64,000 nt of DNA from Christensenella massiliensis (GCA_900155415.1 LT700187.1:1860001-1924000); one strand, 5' to 3'; positions 26,170 to 34,278 are shown, numbered from the stretch's first letter. Notes: generated from the sequence alone by a model not told the origin. Numbers and translations are program-made.

Positions 26170-26784
26170 ATGGAAAGGATAACGGATATTCGCGTCGGGC
26201 AAAAAAATAAGGAACGCGTTCATATTTATACCGGGGGAAAGTTTGCGTTCGCAGTTTATGCGGATACCGCCGTTTCTCACCGTCTGAAAACAGGAGCATA
26301 TATCACAGAGGAGGAGAAAGAACGTATTCTGCAGGAAGACGGAGAAAAATACGCGCTTTCCTGCGCAATGAAACTGCTTTCCTACCGTATGCGTACGGCA
26401 AAGGAGCTGCGCGATAAACTGCGGGAAAAAGAGATCGCGGAGGAGACGGTCGGGCGCGTGATCCGGAAATTAGAAGAGATCGGTTATCTGGACGACGGCA
26501 GATTTGCAGAGCTTTATGCGCAAGAGCTTTCCCGGAAATACGGACGCTATGTCGTGATACAGAAATTGATGCAAAAAGGCATCCCGCGCGATATTGCACA
26601 GGCTGCGGCACAAAGCACGGAGAAGGATGAAGACGTGATTCGCGGGCATATCGGCAGACTCAAGCAAAAATACCGTGCAGAAAACGAAAAAAGCGCGAAA
26701 CAGAAAATCATGCGTGCGTTGATGGCAAAGGGCTTCGAATACGAAGAGATCAAACGCGCGCTTGAAAGGCATGAAGAGGAATGA
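26170..26784 (+). CDS. recX: Regulatory protein RecX
   Basis: RecX binds RecA filaments and inhibits them. This 204-residue all-helical protein has the family pattern: KNKERVHIYTGGKFAFAVYADTA at the N-terminus, LLSYRMRTAKELRDKL, LEEIGYLDDGRFAELYAQ and the C-terminal MRALMAKGFEYEEIKRAL. The ATG at 26170 aligns with family N-termini. There is no ribosome site, because the promoter -10 ends at 26163, so the message is probably leaderless. It overlaps birA by 4 bp. Confidence 0.9.
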   Translation: MERITDIRVGQKNKERVHIYTGGKFAFAVYADTAVSHRLKTGAYITEEEKERILQEDGEKYALSCAMKLLSYRMRTAKELRDKLREKEIAEETVGRVIRKLEEIGYLDDGRFAELYAQELSRKYGRYVVIQKLMQKGIPRDIAQAAAQSTEKDEDVIRGHIGRLKQKYRAENEKSAKQKIMRALMAKGFEYEEIKRALERHEEE

Positions 26785-27746
26785 GAAAAGATATTTTAAA
26801 ACTGCTTTTCGATGCGGATGACTTTTTATCCGGAGAGCAGATCAGCGAACGGCTGGGCGTCTCACGGGCCGCCGTATGGAAGCATATCAAGGCGATCAAG
26901 GAGGACGGGGCGGAGGTCGAGGCACATACGAAGCGGGGATACCGCCTTGTGAAGCTGCCGGATGTCCTCAAGCCGGAATACATCGGGCTTTTTACCGAGC
27001 GGGAGCATGACGTCACATGGCTGGAGGAGACCGATTCAACGAATGAGTATGCCAAAAGACAAGCGCGGGCAGGCGCTGCTGACGGAACGATTTATATTGC
27101 GGAGCTTCAGACAAAGGGAAAAGGACGGCTCAGCCGGGGCTGGGTATCTTTGCCCGGGGATTCCGTCCAGATGAGCATGCTTTTCAGACCGGGCTTTGAA
27201 CCGCCGAAAGCACCTGCGGTGACCTTTGCCGCAGCGCTCGGGGTGATCAGCGCGGTCAGGAGGATATGCGGTGTGGACGCAAAGATCAAATGGCCGAACG
27301 ACGTCGTCTATCAGGGGAAAAAGCTATGTGGGATCTTGACGGAAATGTCTTCTGATATGGACCGGGTGGAATATATTGTCTGCGGGATGGGGCTGAACGT
27401 CAATCAGAAGGAATTTCCCGGCGAGCTTGCGCAAAGGGCCGTCTCTCTGTTGACGGCGACAGGGAGAGAACAGAGCCGCCTGAAGCTTGCGGCCGCTATG
27501 GCAGATGACGTATCGGCCTATTGCAGCCGGTATATTTCCGGAGGGATCGACGCGATTTTTGACGAATATTGCGCAAATAGTGCTATAATAGGAAAAGAGA
27601 TCAGGGTACTGAGCGGAGAAGAAACGTTTTCAGGCGTGTGCAGAGGATTTTCCAAGCAAGGAGAGCTTCTGCTGGATATCAATGGAAAAATAAGAGCCTT
27701 TATGGCGGGGGAAGTCTCGATCCGCGGGATCGGGCAATATATCTGA
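26781..27746 (+). CDS. birA: Bifunctional biotin ligase and biotin repressor BirA
   Basis: This 321-residue protein has an N-terminal winged helix (ISERLGVSRAAVWKHIKAIKEDG, about 18-42) and a biotin protein ligase domain. Ligase landmarks are ETDSTNEYAK, KGKGRLSRGW for the biotinyl-AMP loop, KIKWPNDVVYQGKKLCGILTE and the C-terminal SH3-like part. It biotinylates carboxylases and should repress biotin genes, none of which lie in this window. It is coupled to recX by ATGA. Confidence 0.95.
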   Translation: MRKDILKLLFDADDFLSGEQISERLGVSRAAVWKHIKAIKEDGAEVEAHTKRGYRLVKLPDVLKPEYIGLFTEREHDVTWLEETDSTNEYAKRQARAGAADGTIYIAELQTKGKGRLSRGWVSLPGDSVQMSMLFRPGFEPPKAPAVTFAAALGVISAVRRICGVDAKIKWPNDVVYQGKKLCGILTEMSSDMDRVEYIVCGMGLNVNQKEFPGELAQRAVSLLTATGREQSRLKLAAAMADDVSAYCSRYISGGIDAIFDEYCANSAIIGKEIRVLSGEETFSGVCRGFSKQGELLLDINGKIRAFMAGEVSIRGIGQYI

Positions 27747-27757
27747 CGGAGATTTTT

Positions 27758-28681
27758 ATGTACAGCGGAAGCATTACGGACATTCAGGGCCTGTTGGTGG
27801 GCCATGCGCAGGACCATGCGGGCAGCACGGGGATCACGGTCGTTCTCGTGCCGAATGGGGCGGTATGCGGCGTAGACGTGCGCGGCAGTGCGCCGGGCAC
27901 GCGTGAGACGGATTTTATGTCTCAGGGAAAGGCAGTACAGGAATGCTATGCGGTGCTGCTTGCGGGCGGAAGCGCATTTGGGCTTGCTGCTGCCGATGGC
28001 GTTATGATCTATTGCGAACAGCAGGGAATGGGAGTGCGTACAGACGATGCCGTCATTCCGATCGTTCCGGCCGCCGTGATCTATGATCTTGGGTATGGAA
28101 GAAGCGATATCCGCCCTAATGCAGGCATGGGATATGCGGCCTGCATCAACGCATGCACGAAAGTACCGCAGGGAAGCGTGGGCGTTGGCATGGGAGCGAC
28201 GGTAGGTAAGGCGCTCGGTATGAAGCATGCGCAGAAAAGCGGCGTCGGAACTGCCAGCCTGCAGCTTCCGGGCGGCGTTTTTGCAGCAGCGCTCGTCGGA
28301 GTCAACGCATTTGGAGATGTTGTGGAAAACGGCAGGATATTAGCCGGCACGCAAAAAAACGGTATACATATCAATACGGCTCAGCATCTGCTCGAGCATA
28401 AGGCGCAGGTGGAATTTATGAAAGGCAGAAACACGACGATAGGCGTGGTGGCGACAAACGCCGCGCTTTCCAAGGATGAAGCGGCAAAGCTTGCGCAGGT
28501 CGCGCACGACGGTCTTGCAAAAGCGATCGATCCGATCCATACGATGGTGGACGGAGATACGATGTTTTCGCTTTCCTATGGAACAAGAACGGCGGATATG
28601 AACGCGCTGATCACGGCGGTGATCGAGGTGACGCGGCGGGCCGTTGTCAATAGCGTGCTTGCCGCGGGAGAGACCAAATGA
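27758..28681 (+). CDS. P1/S58 family peptidase (DmpA-like N-terminal nucleophile hydrolase)
   Basis: This 307-residue protein belongs to the DmpA/BapA family of aminopeptidases and esterases that self-cleave to expose an N-terminal nucleophile. Seen motifs are GLLVGHAQDHAGSTGITVVL, DVRGSAPGTRETD, LLAGGSAFGLAAADGVM and GVVATNAALSKDEA. The usual nucleophile position within the ATNA motif is Thr here rather than Ser, as in several bacterial members. The Gly-rich N-terminal half fits the family. The substrate, likely small peptides, is unknown. The ATG at 27758 has a GGAG site and the stop overlaps acpS. Confidence 0.87.
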   Translation: MYSGSITDIQGLLVGHAQDHAGSTGITVVLVPNGAVCGVDVRGSAPGTRETDFMSQGKAVQECYAVLLAGGSAFGLAAADGVMIYCEQQGMGVRTDDAVIPIVPAAVIYDLGYGRSDIRPNAGMGYAACINACTKVPQGSVGVGMGATVGKALGMKHAQKSGVGTASLQLPGGVFAAALVGVNAFGDVVENGRILAGTQKNGIHINTAQHLLEHKAQVEFMKGRNTTIGVVATNAALSKDEAAKLAQVAHDGLAKAIDPIHTMVDGDTMFSLSYGTRTADMNALITAVIEVTRRAVVNSVLAAGETK

Positions 28682-29046
28682 TCGCGGGCGTAGGGATCGA
28701 CAGCCTCCGTATCGCACGTATGGAACAGGCGATGAAACGGGAGGCTTTTCTAAACAGGGTATTTACTGAAAAAGAACGGGATTATCTTAAAAAAAGGGCG
28801 CTTGCGGCGCAAAGCGCGGCCGGAATGTTCTGCGCCAAAGAAGCGGTCCTGAAAGCGTTGTCGCTTGGTATTACAGACGCCCGGCTGACAGATATTGAAA
28901 TATTACATAGGGAGAGCGGCGCACCGTATGTCGTTTTGCATGGTGAGTTGGCTGGAAAAGCAGCGGCTTTGCATATCAGTATCACACATACGGAAGATAC
29001 GGCAAGCGCGGTCGTCATACTCGAAAAGGAGGAAAAGGCAGAATGA
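28678..29046 (+). CDS. acpS: Holo-[acyl-carrier-protein] synthase
   Basis: This 122-residue enzyme transfers phosphopantetheine from CoA to acyl carrier protein. Metal-binding Asp is in GVGIDSLRIARM near residue 8 and Glu is in FCAKEAVLKALS near 58; HISITHTEDTASAVVI is the conserved C-terminal strand region. Length is typical. It overlaps both neighbours by 4 bp (ATGA), and acpS beside nnr is a classic Firmicute arrangement. Confidence 0.94.
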   Translation: MIAGVGIDSLRIARMEQAMKREAFLNRVFTEKERDYLKKRALAAQSAAGMFCAKEAVLKALSLGITDARLTDIEILHRESGAPYVVLHGELAGKAAALHISITHTEDTASAVVILEKEEKAE

Positions 29047-31061
29047 GGACATTACTGACGTCACAGCAAATGAAAGCGGTAGACCGCTATATGATAGAAC
29101 GGATGAAGATACCGGGGCTCGTATTGATGGAAAATGCAGCGCACGGGGTCTATGAAGCGATACGCGCAGAGATGGAGCCGTGCAGTGTGCAGGTGTTCTG
29201 TGGAACAGGAAACAACGGAGGGGACGGGTTTGCCGTTGCGCGGATACTCCTTGCGAACGGATACGACGTAAAGGTCGTCGTGCTTGGAAATCCGTCCGAT
29301 ATCTCCGGCGATGCAGCGGAAAATTTTGCTTTTTTTAAAGAAACGAGAGAATTCTATACCGTCATAACGAACAGGGAGGGGCTTGAGGCGCTTCCGGAAG
29401 CGGACGTTTATGTAGACGCAGTTTTTGGGACCGGGCTTTCGCGTCCGTTGGACGGGATATACCGTATTGCCGCTGAATTTCTGAATGAACGGGATGCGTT
29501 GGTCGTCAGCATAGATATCCCGTCGGGGATCAGCGCGCAGACGGGCGCGGTCCTTGGAACGGCAGTGAGAGCGGATATCACGGTCACGTTCCAATATCCG
29601 AAGATAGGACACTTTCTTTATCCGGGCAGGGAACATTCCGGCGAGCTTCAGGTCGTGAAGATCGGTATAGATGATGGATGCGATATCCCTCTGCAGGCGG
29701 CAGTCTGTGTTTATGAGAGCGACGATCCCGATATGTGTCTCGGACAGCGTCCGCTCGACTCCAATAAGGGGAGTTATGGCAGATTGCTTATGATCGCGGG
29801 CAGCTATGGAATGGCAGGAGCCGCTGTGCTTTGTGCTCGTGCCGCTTCCCGCGCGGGCGCAGGGCTCGTTACTGCCGCGGCCTGTGGAGATGTGGTGGAT
29901 GTTCTGCAGCATACTGTGCCGGAGGCGACCTGCTTTGAACTTGCGGACGAGAATGGAGTTTTGGCAAAAGAGGCGGCAGACATGGTCCTCAAGCTGTCAC
30001 AGGGGAAAACGGCGGTTGCTGTAGGGCCCGGACTCGGACGCGGCGAGGCGGTCGAGGAGGTGGTAAGCCGTATCATTGCAGAATGCGATTTACCAAAAGT
30101 GATCGATGCAGACGGACTGAATGCTCTTGCGGGTCATCTGGAAGTATTGGAAGAGAAAAAAGGAGAAGTGATCCTTACCCCTCATCCAAAGGAATTTTCC
30201 AGATTATGCGGCCTTTCTGTGGGAAAAATTTTGGAAGATCCCGTTAAGGCTGCGGTCGATTTTGCAGCGGAATATGGTGTGACTCTGGTTTTGAAAGGAA
30301 GCACGACGATCGTTGCGGACCAGTTTGGGAACGCTACGCTTCTCTGTGTAGGAACTCCGGGAATGGCAAAGGGCGGCAGCGGAGATGTACTGACCGGTGT
30401 GATCGGCGGTCTGCTTGCGCAGGGAAAGGATGTCTATGAGGCTGCGATAACCGGAGTATATATTGCCGGAATGGCGGGAGAAACAGCAGCAGAGCAGGAG
30501 GGAGAATACTCTATGACGCCAATGGACACCGTAAGGTACATTGGAAAGGTCATAGACGATATGGTAGTAGAGTATATTTCCGCAGATACGATCCACGGAT
30601 GCGGCGGCGGGGAATATATGCCGCATAGGCTTCAACAGCCGACGGAGATCGTTATGGAGCCGATCGGAACGCCGGTTTTTCAGGCTTCTGAGGCCGATGC
30701 TGCGGAAAAAATGGAGGCGGAGGAAACGGCAGAGAGCCCGGCTGCAAGTGCAGAAGAAGCAATGGAAGAGGAGGAGCCGACCATTGTAGTACCGCCGGTC
30801 GGAGAAGCGGAGGTGCAGCCGGACGAACCGGCAATGGATTTCCTCGAAAAATATGCGGACGATCCTAAGCCCGCAACGCGCGCGCAGCGCAGGCGGCTTG
30901 AAGGTCTGCAGGAAAAAGAACGCCGGCCGTTCTTTCGGCACAGAGCCAAAGAGGAAACGGAAGCGGCGGACGATATGACAGAGGAAGAATTAGTAAACAA
31001 AGTCCGGGAAGAGTTGCCTCCGGATACGCCGAAAGGACCAACGCGGCGTAAAATCGGTTAA
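29043..31061 (+). CDS. nnr: Bifunctional NAD(P)H-hydrate epimerase and dehydratase with a long C-terminal tail
   Basis: The enzyme repairs hydrated NAD(P)H. Residues 1 to about 215 are the epimerase (GTGNNGGDGFAVARIL near 54, DAVFGTGLSRPLDG). About 235-505 are the ADP-dependent dehydratase of ribokinase fold (GSYGMAGAAVLCARAASRAGAG, LTPHPKEFSRL, GTPGMAKGGSGDVLTG). The protein is 672 residues, where about 500 is usual. From about residue 515 there is an extra tail of roughly 155 residues: acidic and Ala/Glu-rich, then basic (RAQRRRLEGLQEKERRPFFRHR), apparently disordered. The tail's role is unknown. It is coupled to acpS. Confidence 0.93.
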   Translation: MRTLLTSQQMKAVDRYMIERMKIPGLVLMENAAHGVYEAIRAEMEPCSVQVFCGTGNNGGDGFAVARILLANGYDVKVVVLGNPSDISGDAAENFAFFKETREFYTVITNREGLEALPEADVYVDAVFGTGLSRPLDGIYRIAAEFLNERDALVVSIDIPSGISAQTGAVLGTAVRADITVTFQYPKIGHFLYPGREHSGELQVVKIGIDDGCDIPLQAAVCVYESDDPDMCLGQRPLDSNKGSYGRLLMIAGSYGMAGAAVLCARAASRAGAGLVTAAACGDVVDVLQHTVPEATCFELADENGVLAKEAADMVLKLSQGKTAVAVGPGLGRGEAVEEVVSRIIAECDLPKVIDADGLNALAGHLEVLEEKKGEVILTPHPKEFSRLCGLSVGKILEDPVKAAVDFAAEYGVTLVLKGSTTIVADQFGNATLLCVGTPGMAKGGSGDVLTGVIGGLLAQGKDVYEAAITGVYIAGMAGETAAEQEGEYSMTPMDTVRYIGKVIDDMVVEYISADTIHGCGGGEYMPHRLQQPTEIVMEPIGTPVFQASEADAAEKMEAEETAESPAASAEEAMEEEEPTIVVPPVGEAEVQPDEPAMDFLEKYADDPKPATRAQRRRLEGLQEKERRPFFRHRAKEETEAADDMTEEELVNKVREELPPDTPKGPTRRKIG

Positions 31062-31073
31062 AGGAGAACGAAA

Positions 31074-31580
31074 ATGACAGATTTTAAAGAGTTTGAACTA
31101 ACAGAGTGGAAAGAAAATCCTTTCCAGTCGATCGGAAAAGACTGGATGCTCGTCACGGCTGAGAGCGAAGGGAGAGTAAACGCAATGACGGCCTCGTGGG
31201 GTGGCCTCGGCGTTATGTGGGGAAAAAACGTGGCTTTCGTCGTGATACGTCCCCAACGCTATACAAAAGAATTTATAGATATGACCGATCATTTTTCGCT
31301 CGCATTCATGGATGAGAGCTACCGTAAGACGCTGAATTATTTCGGAACAGTATCGGGCAGGGATGAAGATAAGGTAAAAATCTCCGGCCTTACGGTCATA
31401 CATGAAGAGAAAACGCCCTGCTTTGCAGAGGCAAAGACAATTCTTATATGCCGTAAGCTTTATGCGCAGGAGTATGCTCCGGAATGCTTTCTCGATAAGG
31501 AGCCGGATCAGAAATGGTATCCGGATAAGGATTATCACACGCTGTATATTGCCGAGATCGTCAAGGCGCTAAGAAAATAA
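31074..31580 (+). CDS. Flavin reductase-like FMN-binding protein
   Basis: This 168-residue protein has the flavin reductase-like fold pattern: WMLVTAESEGRVNAMTASWGGLGVMW for the FMN phosphate loop, FVVIRPQRYTKEFIDMTDHFSLAF, and a late WYPDKDYHTLYIAEI segment. Members reduce or bind FMN; this subgroup is a common clostridial protein of unknown partner. It has an AAGGAG site 12 bp after nnr and a strong terminator after it, so it is the last gene of the string. Confidence 0.87.
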   Translation: MTDFKEFELTEWKENPFQSIGKDWMLVTAESEGRVNAMTASWGGLGVMWGKNVAFVVIRPQRYTKEFIDMTDHFSLAFMDESYRKTLNYFGTVSGRDEDKVKISGLTVIHEEKTPCFAEAKTILICRKLYAQEYAPECFLDKEPDQKWYPDKDYHTLYIAEIVKALRK

Positions 31581-31591
31581 CAAACAGGCGG

Positions 31592-31627
31592 AAAAATCCG
31601 GCGGGCATCTTTGCCCGCCGGATTTTT
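31592..31627 (+). terminator. Strong terminator
   Basis: A perfect 15-bp stem (31592-31606 with 31613-31627) with a 6-nt loop ends in five T, 11 bp after the flavin reductase stop. Confidence 0.88.
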
Positions 31628-31804
31628 GCTGCGCTTTGTTCCGATAGGAAAGGCGGAATGTGGCAGAGGAAGAACGGCATCTAAAAGATAAGGAAAATAT
31701 ATAAATTATAATATTATGATTTAAGGATTCCTTTTAGAGCAAGAGTATAGTAAAATATTTTGAGACGATTGTAGATTCATAAAATTGATAATGGGGTATT
31801 GGTC

Positions 31805-33163
31805 GTGGAAAAACGGAGTCTGTTTTCAAGTAAAATCGGGTTTGTATTGGCTGCTGCCGGTTCGGCGGTAGGATTAGGGAATATTTGGCGTTTCCCTTAT
31901 CTCGCTGCAAAATATGGCGGCGGGATATTTTTGTTAGTATATATTATTCTGGTATTGACATTTGGGTTTACACTGATGGTCACAGAAATCGCTTTAGGCC
32001 GGAAAACGGGCCTGTCCGTTATTGGAGCATACCGTGCGCTAAATAAGAAGTGGGCTTTCTTGGGTGTGCTTTCGGCCGTCGTTCCTATTATCATTGTGCC
32101 GTACTATAGCGTGATAGGCGGTTGGGTAACGAAATATTTTGCGGATTTTATTTCCGGCGCGGGAACGGCGACTGCAGGAGACGGATATTTCAATGCTTTC
32201 GTCAGCAGCGAATGGACGCCTTTATTTTGGTTTGCGGTGTTTATCGCGGCGACTTTCGTGATCGTATTTATGGGGGTGGAAAAAGGCATCGAAAAAGCGA
32301 GCAAGATATTGATGCCTGTATTGATCGGCCTTACGGTCGCGATCACGATCTATTCCCTTACGCTTCCCGGCGCGGGCGCAGGCGTAGCTTATTACTTTAT
32401 GCCGGACTTTTCCAAGTTTTCCGCGGAAACGGTGCTTGCCGCGATGGGGCAAATGTTCTATTCCATGTCTCTTGCCATGGGCATTATGGTCACGTACGGT
32501 TCTTATATGAATAAAAAGCAGGACCTCGAACAATCTGTAAAACAGATCGAAATATTTGATACGGGCGTAGCGATCCTTGCCGGGCTGATGATCGTTCCGG
32601 CTGTTTTCGTGTTTTCCGGCGGTGACGAAGCGGCACTGTCTACAGGACCATCCCTGATGTTCCAGACAATGCCAAAGGTATTCGGCAGCATGGGCGAAGC
32701 CGGAAACATTGTAGGCGCGGCATTCTTTCTGATGGTTCTTTTCGCAGCCCTCACCTCTTCCATCTCCCTGATGGAGACAGTGGTTTCCATCTTCAAGGAC
32801 AAATTTAAAATATCCCGTAAAAGATCGTGCTTTATTTCGCTTGCGATCATTGTCGCACTGGCGATCCCATCCTCTCTTGGCTTTGGCATGTGGGATCATA
32901 TCACGTGGAATGGAATGACGATACTGGATATGTTTGACTTTACAAGCAATTCCGTTATCATGCCGATCGTTGCAATGCTGACCTGTATCTTTGTGGGCTA
33001 TGTCATCAAGCCGAAAGCGATCATTGGGGAAGTGGAGCTGTCCTCTCAATTCAAGCGGCGGAAAATGTATCGGGTGTTTATCAAATACATCGCGCCGTTT
33101 ATTATGGCGGCGATCCTGATTTGCTCCGTATTACAGGGTATTGGCGTTATGCCCGCTTTCTAA
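31805..33163 (+). CDS. Sodium:neurotransmitter symporter family (NSS) transporter
   Basis: This 452-residue transporter has about 11-12 helices and the NSS signature SAVGLGNIWRFPYLAAKYGGG in helix 1, with ITWNGMTILDMFDF and a C-terminal basic loop. It should import an amino acid with sodium, as LeuT and MhsT do; substrate is not evident. The GTG at 31805 has GGGG 8 bp before it; a TTG at 31799 in frame is the other option. Two tandem terminators follow. A second sodium/amino acid symporter, of the AGCS family, is 2.4 kb away. Confidence 0.9.
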   Translation: MEKRSLFSSKIGFVLAAAGSAVGLGNIWRFPYLAAKYGGGIFLLVYIILVLTFGFTLMVTEIALGRKTGLSVIGAYRALNKKWAFLGVLSAVVPIIIVPYYSVIGGWVTKYFADFISGAGTATAGDGYFNAFVSSEWTPLFWFAVFIAATFVIVFMGVEKGIEKASKILMPVLIGLTVAITIYSLTLPGAGAGVAYYFMPDFSKFSAETVLAAMGQMFYSMSLAMGIMVTYGSYMNKKQDLEQSVKQIEIFDTGVAILAGLMIVPAVFVFSGGDEAALSTGPSLMFQTMPKVFGSMGEAGNIVGAAFFLMVLFAALTSSISLMETVVSIFKDKFKISRKRSCFISLAIIVALAIPSSLGFGMWDHITWNGMTILDMFDFTSNSVIMPIVAMLTCIFVGYVIKPKAIIGEVELSSQFKRRKMYRVFIKYIAPFIMAAILICSVLQGIGVMPAF

Positions 33164-33184
33164 ACGGGATAACGGTATGTATAA

Positions 33185-33241
33185 AAGGTTCGATCAAAAT
33201 ATCCGCATAGAAAATATGCGGATATTTTTTATCTTCATAAT
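33185..33241 (+). repeat. 57-bp direct repeat, copy 1 (contains a terminator)
   Basis: This unit is identical base for base to 33242-33298. It contains a 13-bp stem (33197-33209 with 33215-33227, loop GAAAA) and a T-run to 33230, making a strong terminator for the NSS gene. Confidence 0.95.
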
Positions 33242-33298
33242 AAGGTTCGATCAAAATATCCGCATAGAAAATATGCGGATATTTTTTATCTTCATAAT
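33242..33298 (+). repeat. 57-bp direct repeat, copy 2 (contains a terminator)
   Basis: This is the second perfect copy, directly abutting the first. Its hairpin is at 33254-33284. On the reverse strand the same hairpins may also end the small lipoprotein transcript. Confidence 0.95.
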
Positions 33299-33308
33299 AT
33301 GGAGCGGA

Positions 33309-33530
33309 CTAATGGGCCAGTATGATCTCAGTGCTGTCAAAGCCGTCGATAAAAAGAACACGCTGCCCGCCGCGCTTTACCCATGTGCCTTGCATAGAAC
33401 CGCTGTATGTCCATGTACCGTCGGAACGGATAGACAGCTCGCTGGTATGGAATGGGGCGTTTATATGGCCACAGGCCAATATAAACAGACAGATAACGAC
33501 GGTCACTGCAAGCAGGATTATTTTTTTCAT
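33309..33530 (-). CDS. Small lipoprotein of unknown function (73 aa)
   Basis: The ATG at 33530 follows an AAAGGAG site and gives a lipoprotein signal, MKKIILLAVTVVICLFILAC, with Cys near 20. The mature part is about 54 residues: DGTWTYSGSMQGTWVKRGG and RVLFIDGFDSTEI, a short beta-rich pattern that recalls half of a lipocalin-like sheet. I do not recognise a family. Its promoter overlaps a palindromic operator shared with the divergent XRE regulator, so regulation by that protein is likely. Confidence 0.75.
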   Translation of the reverse strand: MKKIILLAVTVVICLFILACGHINAPFHTSELSIRSDGTWTYSGSMQGTWVKRGGQRVLFIDGFDSTEIILAH

Positions 33531-33600
33531 ACTAATTGCTCCTTTGGTGATCCAATGATATTGAAAGCCGGAACAGCACGGGCAGTAAATATCCAAAATG

Positions 33601-33629
33601 ATTTTAGTACAAATATTTACTAAAGTCAA
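33601..33629 (-). promoter_or_regulatory. Promoter of the small lipoprotein gene
   Basis: On the reverse strand TTGACT (33629-33624), a 17-bp spacer and TAAAAT (33606-33601) form a good promoter. Operator copy 1 fills the spacer. Confidence 0.75.
33606..33621. promoter_or_regulatory. Operator copy 1
   Basis: AGTACAAATATTTACT matches the perfect palindrome at 33631-33646 in 14 of 16 positions and lies inside the lipoprotein promoter. Confidence 0.6.
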
Positions 33630-33630
33630 C

Positions 33631-33646
33631 AGTAAATATATTTACT
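33631..33646. promoter_or_regulatory. Operator copy 2 (perfect palindrome)
   Basis: AGTAAATATATTTACT is a perfect 16-bp palindrome, 25 bp from copy 1, between the -35 of the lipoprotein promoter and the XRE gene. It is the likely binding site of the XRE protein. Confidence 0.65.
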
Positions 33647-33662
33647 ACCTTATGATAGGAGC

Positions 33663-33914
33663 ATGAATAGAAGAAACACGATGAACGAGCTGCCCGGATA
33701 TATCAAAAGACTGCGGGATCTTAGAGAAGATTGTGATCTGACACAGGCTCAGGTCGCGCAGAAGCTTGGCACTTCACAAACTATGTATGCACGATATGAA
33801 CGCGGGGCCAATGAACTGCCGGTACGTCATCTGATTACTTTGTGTCGTCTGTATCATGAATCTGCAGATCATATTTTAGGCTTGGATGAATCTAAAAAGG
33901 CAGGAGATATTTAA
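33663..33914 (+). CDS. XRE-family helix-turn-helix regulator (83 aa)
   Basis: This small DNA-binding protein is essentially one Cro/C1-type domain: IKRLRDLREDCDLTQAQVAQKLGTSQTMYARYERGANELPVRHLITLCRLY, with the recognition helix near residues 36-48. A short tail ends DHILGLDESKKAGDI. The ATG at 33663 has AGGAG too close in front; an in-frame ATG at 33681 has a better-spaced AGAAG, so the true start may be there. A divergent lipoprotein gene and two operators between them suggest autoregulation and control of the lipoprotein. Confidence 0.85.
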   Translation: MNRRNTMNELPGYIKRLRDLREDCDLTQAQVAQKLGTSQTMYARYERGANELPVRHLITLCRLYHESADHILGLDESKKAGDI

Positions 33915-34011
33915 TCGGAAAATACCGCTCATAGACCGTCTGCCGCCTTTGTATTATGTTTGATACAGAACAGCTTTTGAAGCAGGGGAAGAAAACGGAG
34001 TAACAAGAAAG

Positions 34012-34033
34012 GGCGGGGGCGAAAGCTCCCGCC
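34012..34033 (+). terminator. Hairpin, weak terminator
   Basis: GGCGGGGGC pairs with GCTCCCGCC (one G-T pair) around a GAAA loop, followed by a T-rich but broken tract. It may end the XRE transcript. Confidence 0.5.
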
Positions 34034-34051
34034 AATTTGTTTATAAAAAAA

Positions 34052-34075
34052 GTGTGGTCAAAAGCGTGGTCAACG
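34052..34075. repeat. Imperfect tandem 12-mers near the tRNA 3' end
   Basis: GTGTGGTCAAAA (34052-34063) is followed directly by GCGTGGTCAACG (34064-34075), 45-68 bp beyond the CCA end of tRNA-Leu(GAG). Such repeats can be integrase sites, but no integrase gene is present. Confidence 0.35.
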
Positions 34076-34082
34076 AGAAAAT

Positions 34083-34117
34083 AAAAAGCCTTTAAACCGC
34101 ATGGTTAAAGGCTTTTT
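34083..34117 (-). terminator. Terminator after tRNA-Leu(GAG)
   Basis: AAAAAGCCTTTAA pairs with TTAAAGGCTTTTT, with one bulged base near the loop, directly after the tRNA. Confidence 0.8.
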
Positions 34118-34119
34118 AT

Positions 34120-34203
34120 TGGTGCGGTAGATGGGACTTGAACCCATACGTCATGGACACACGCCCCTCAAACGTGCCTGTCTGCCTATTCCAGCACTAC
34201 CGC
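34120..34203 (-). tRNA. tRNA-Leu (anticodon GAG)
   Basis: Acceptor GCGGTAG/CTACCGC, a Leu-type D arm, anticodon stem CACGT/GCGTG with loop TTGAGGG, a long variable arm and T arm TATGGG-TTCAAGT-CCCATC are all present. CCA is encoded. It reads CUC/CUU codons. Confidence 0.95.
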
Positions 34204-34278
34204 GAGCAACACAAAATATTATAGTATACGAACTGCATGAAGTCAAGGATAGAACCTGTTTTTTTTACAAAAACAGGA

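Noticed and set aside
33185-33298. Start of a CRISPR array
   Set aside because: There are only two abutting units with no spacers, and each unit is a terminator.
33141-33623. 160-codon forward open frame through the tandem repeats
   Set aside because: It is made of the duplicated terminator units and the antisense of the small lipoprotein gene.
33309-33914. Toxin-antitoxin pair
   Set aside because: The XRE protein could be an antitoxin, but its neighbour is divergent and has a lipoprotein signal with no toxin motif.
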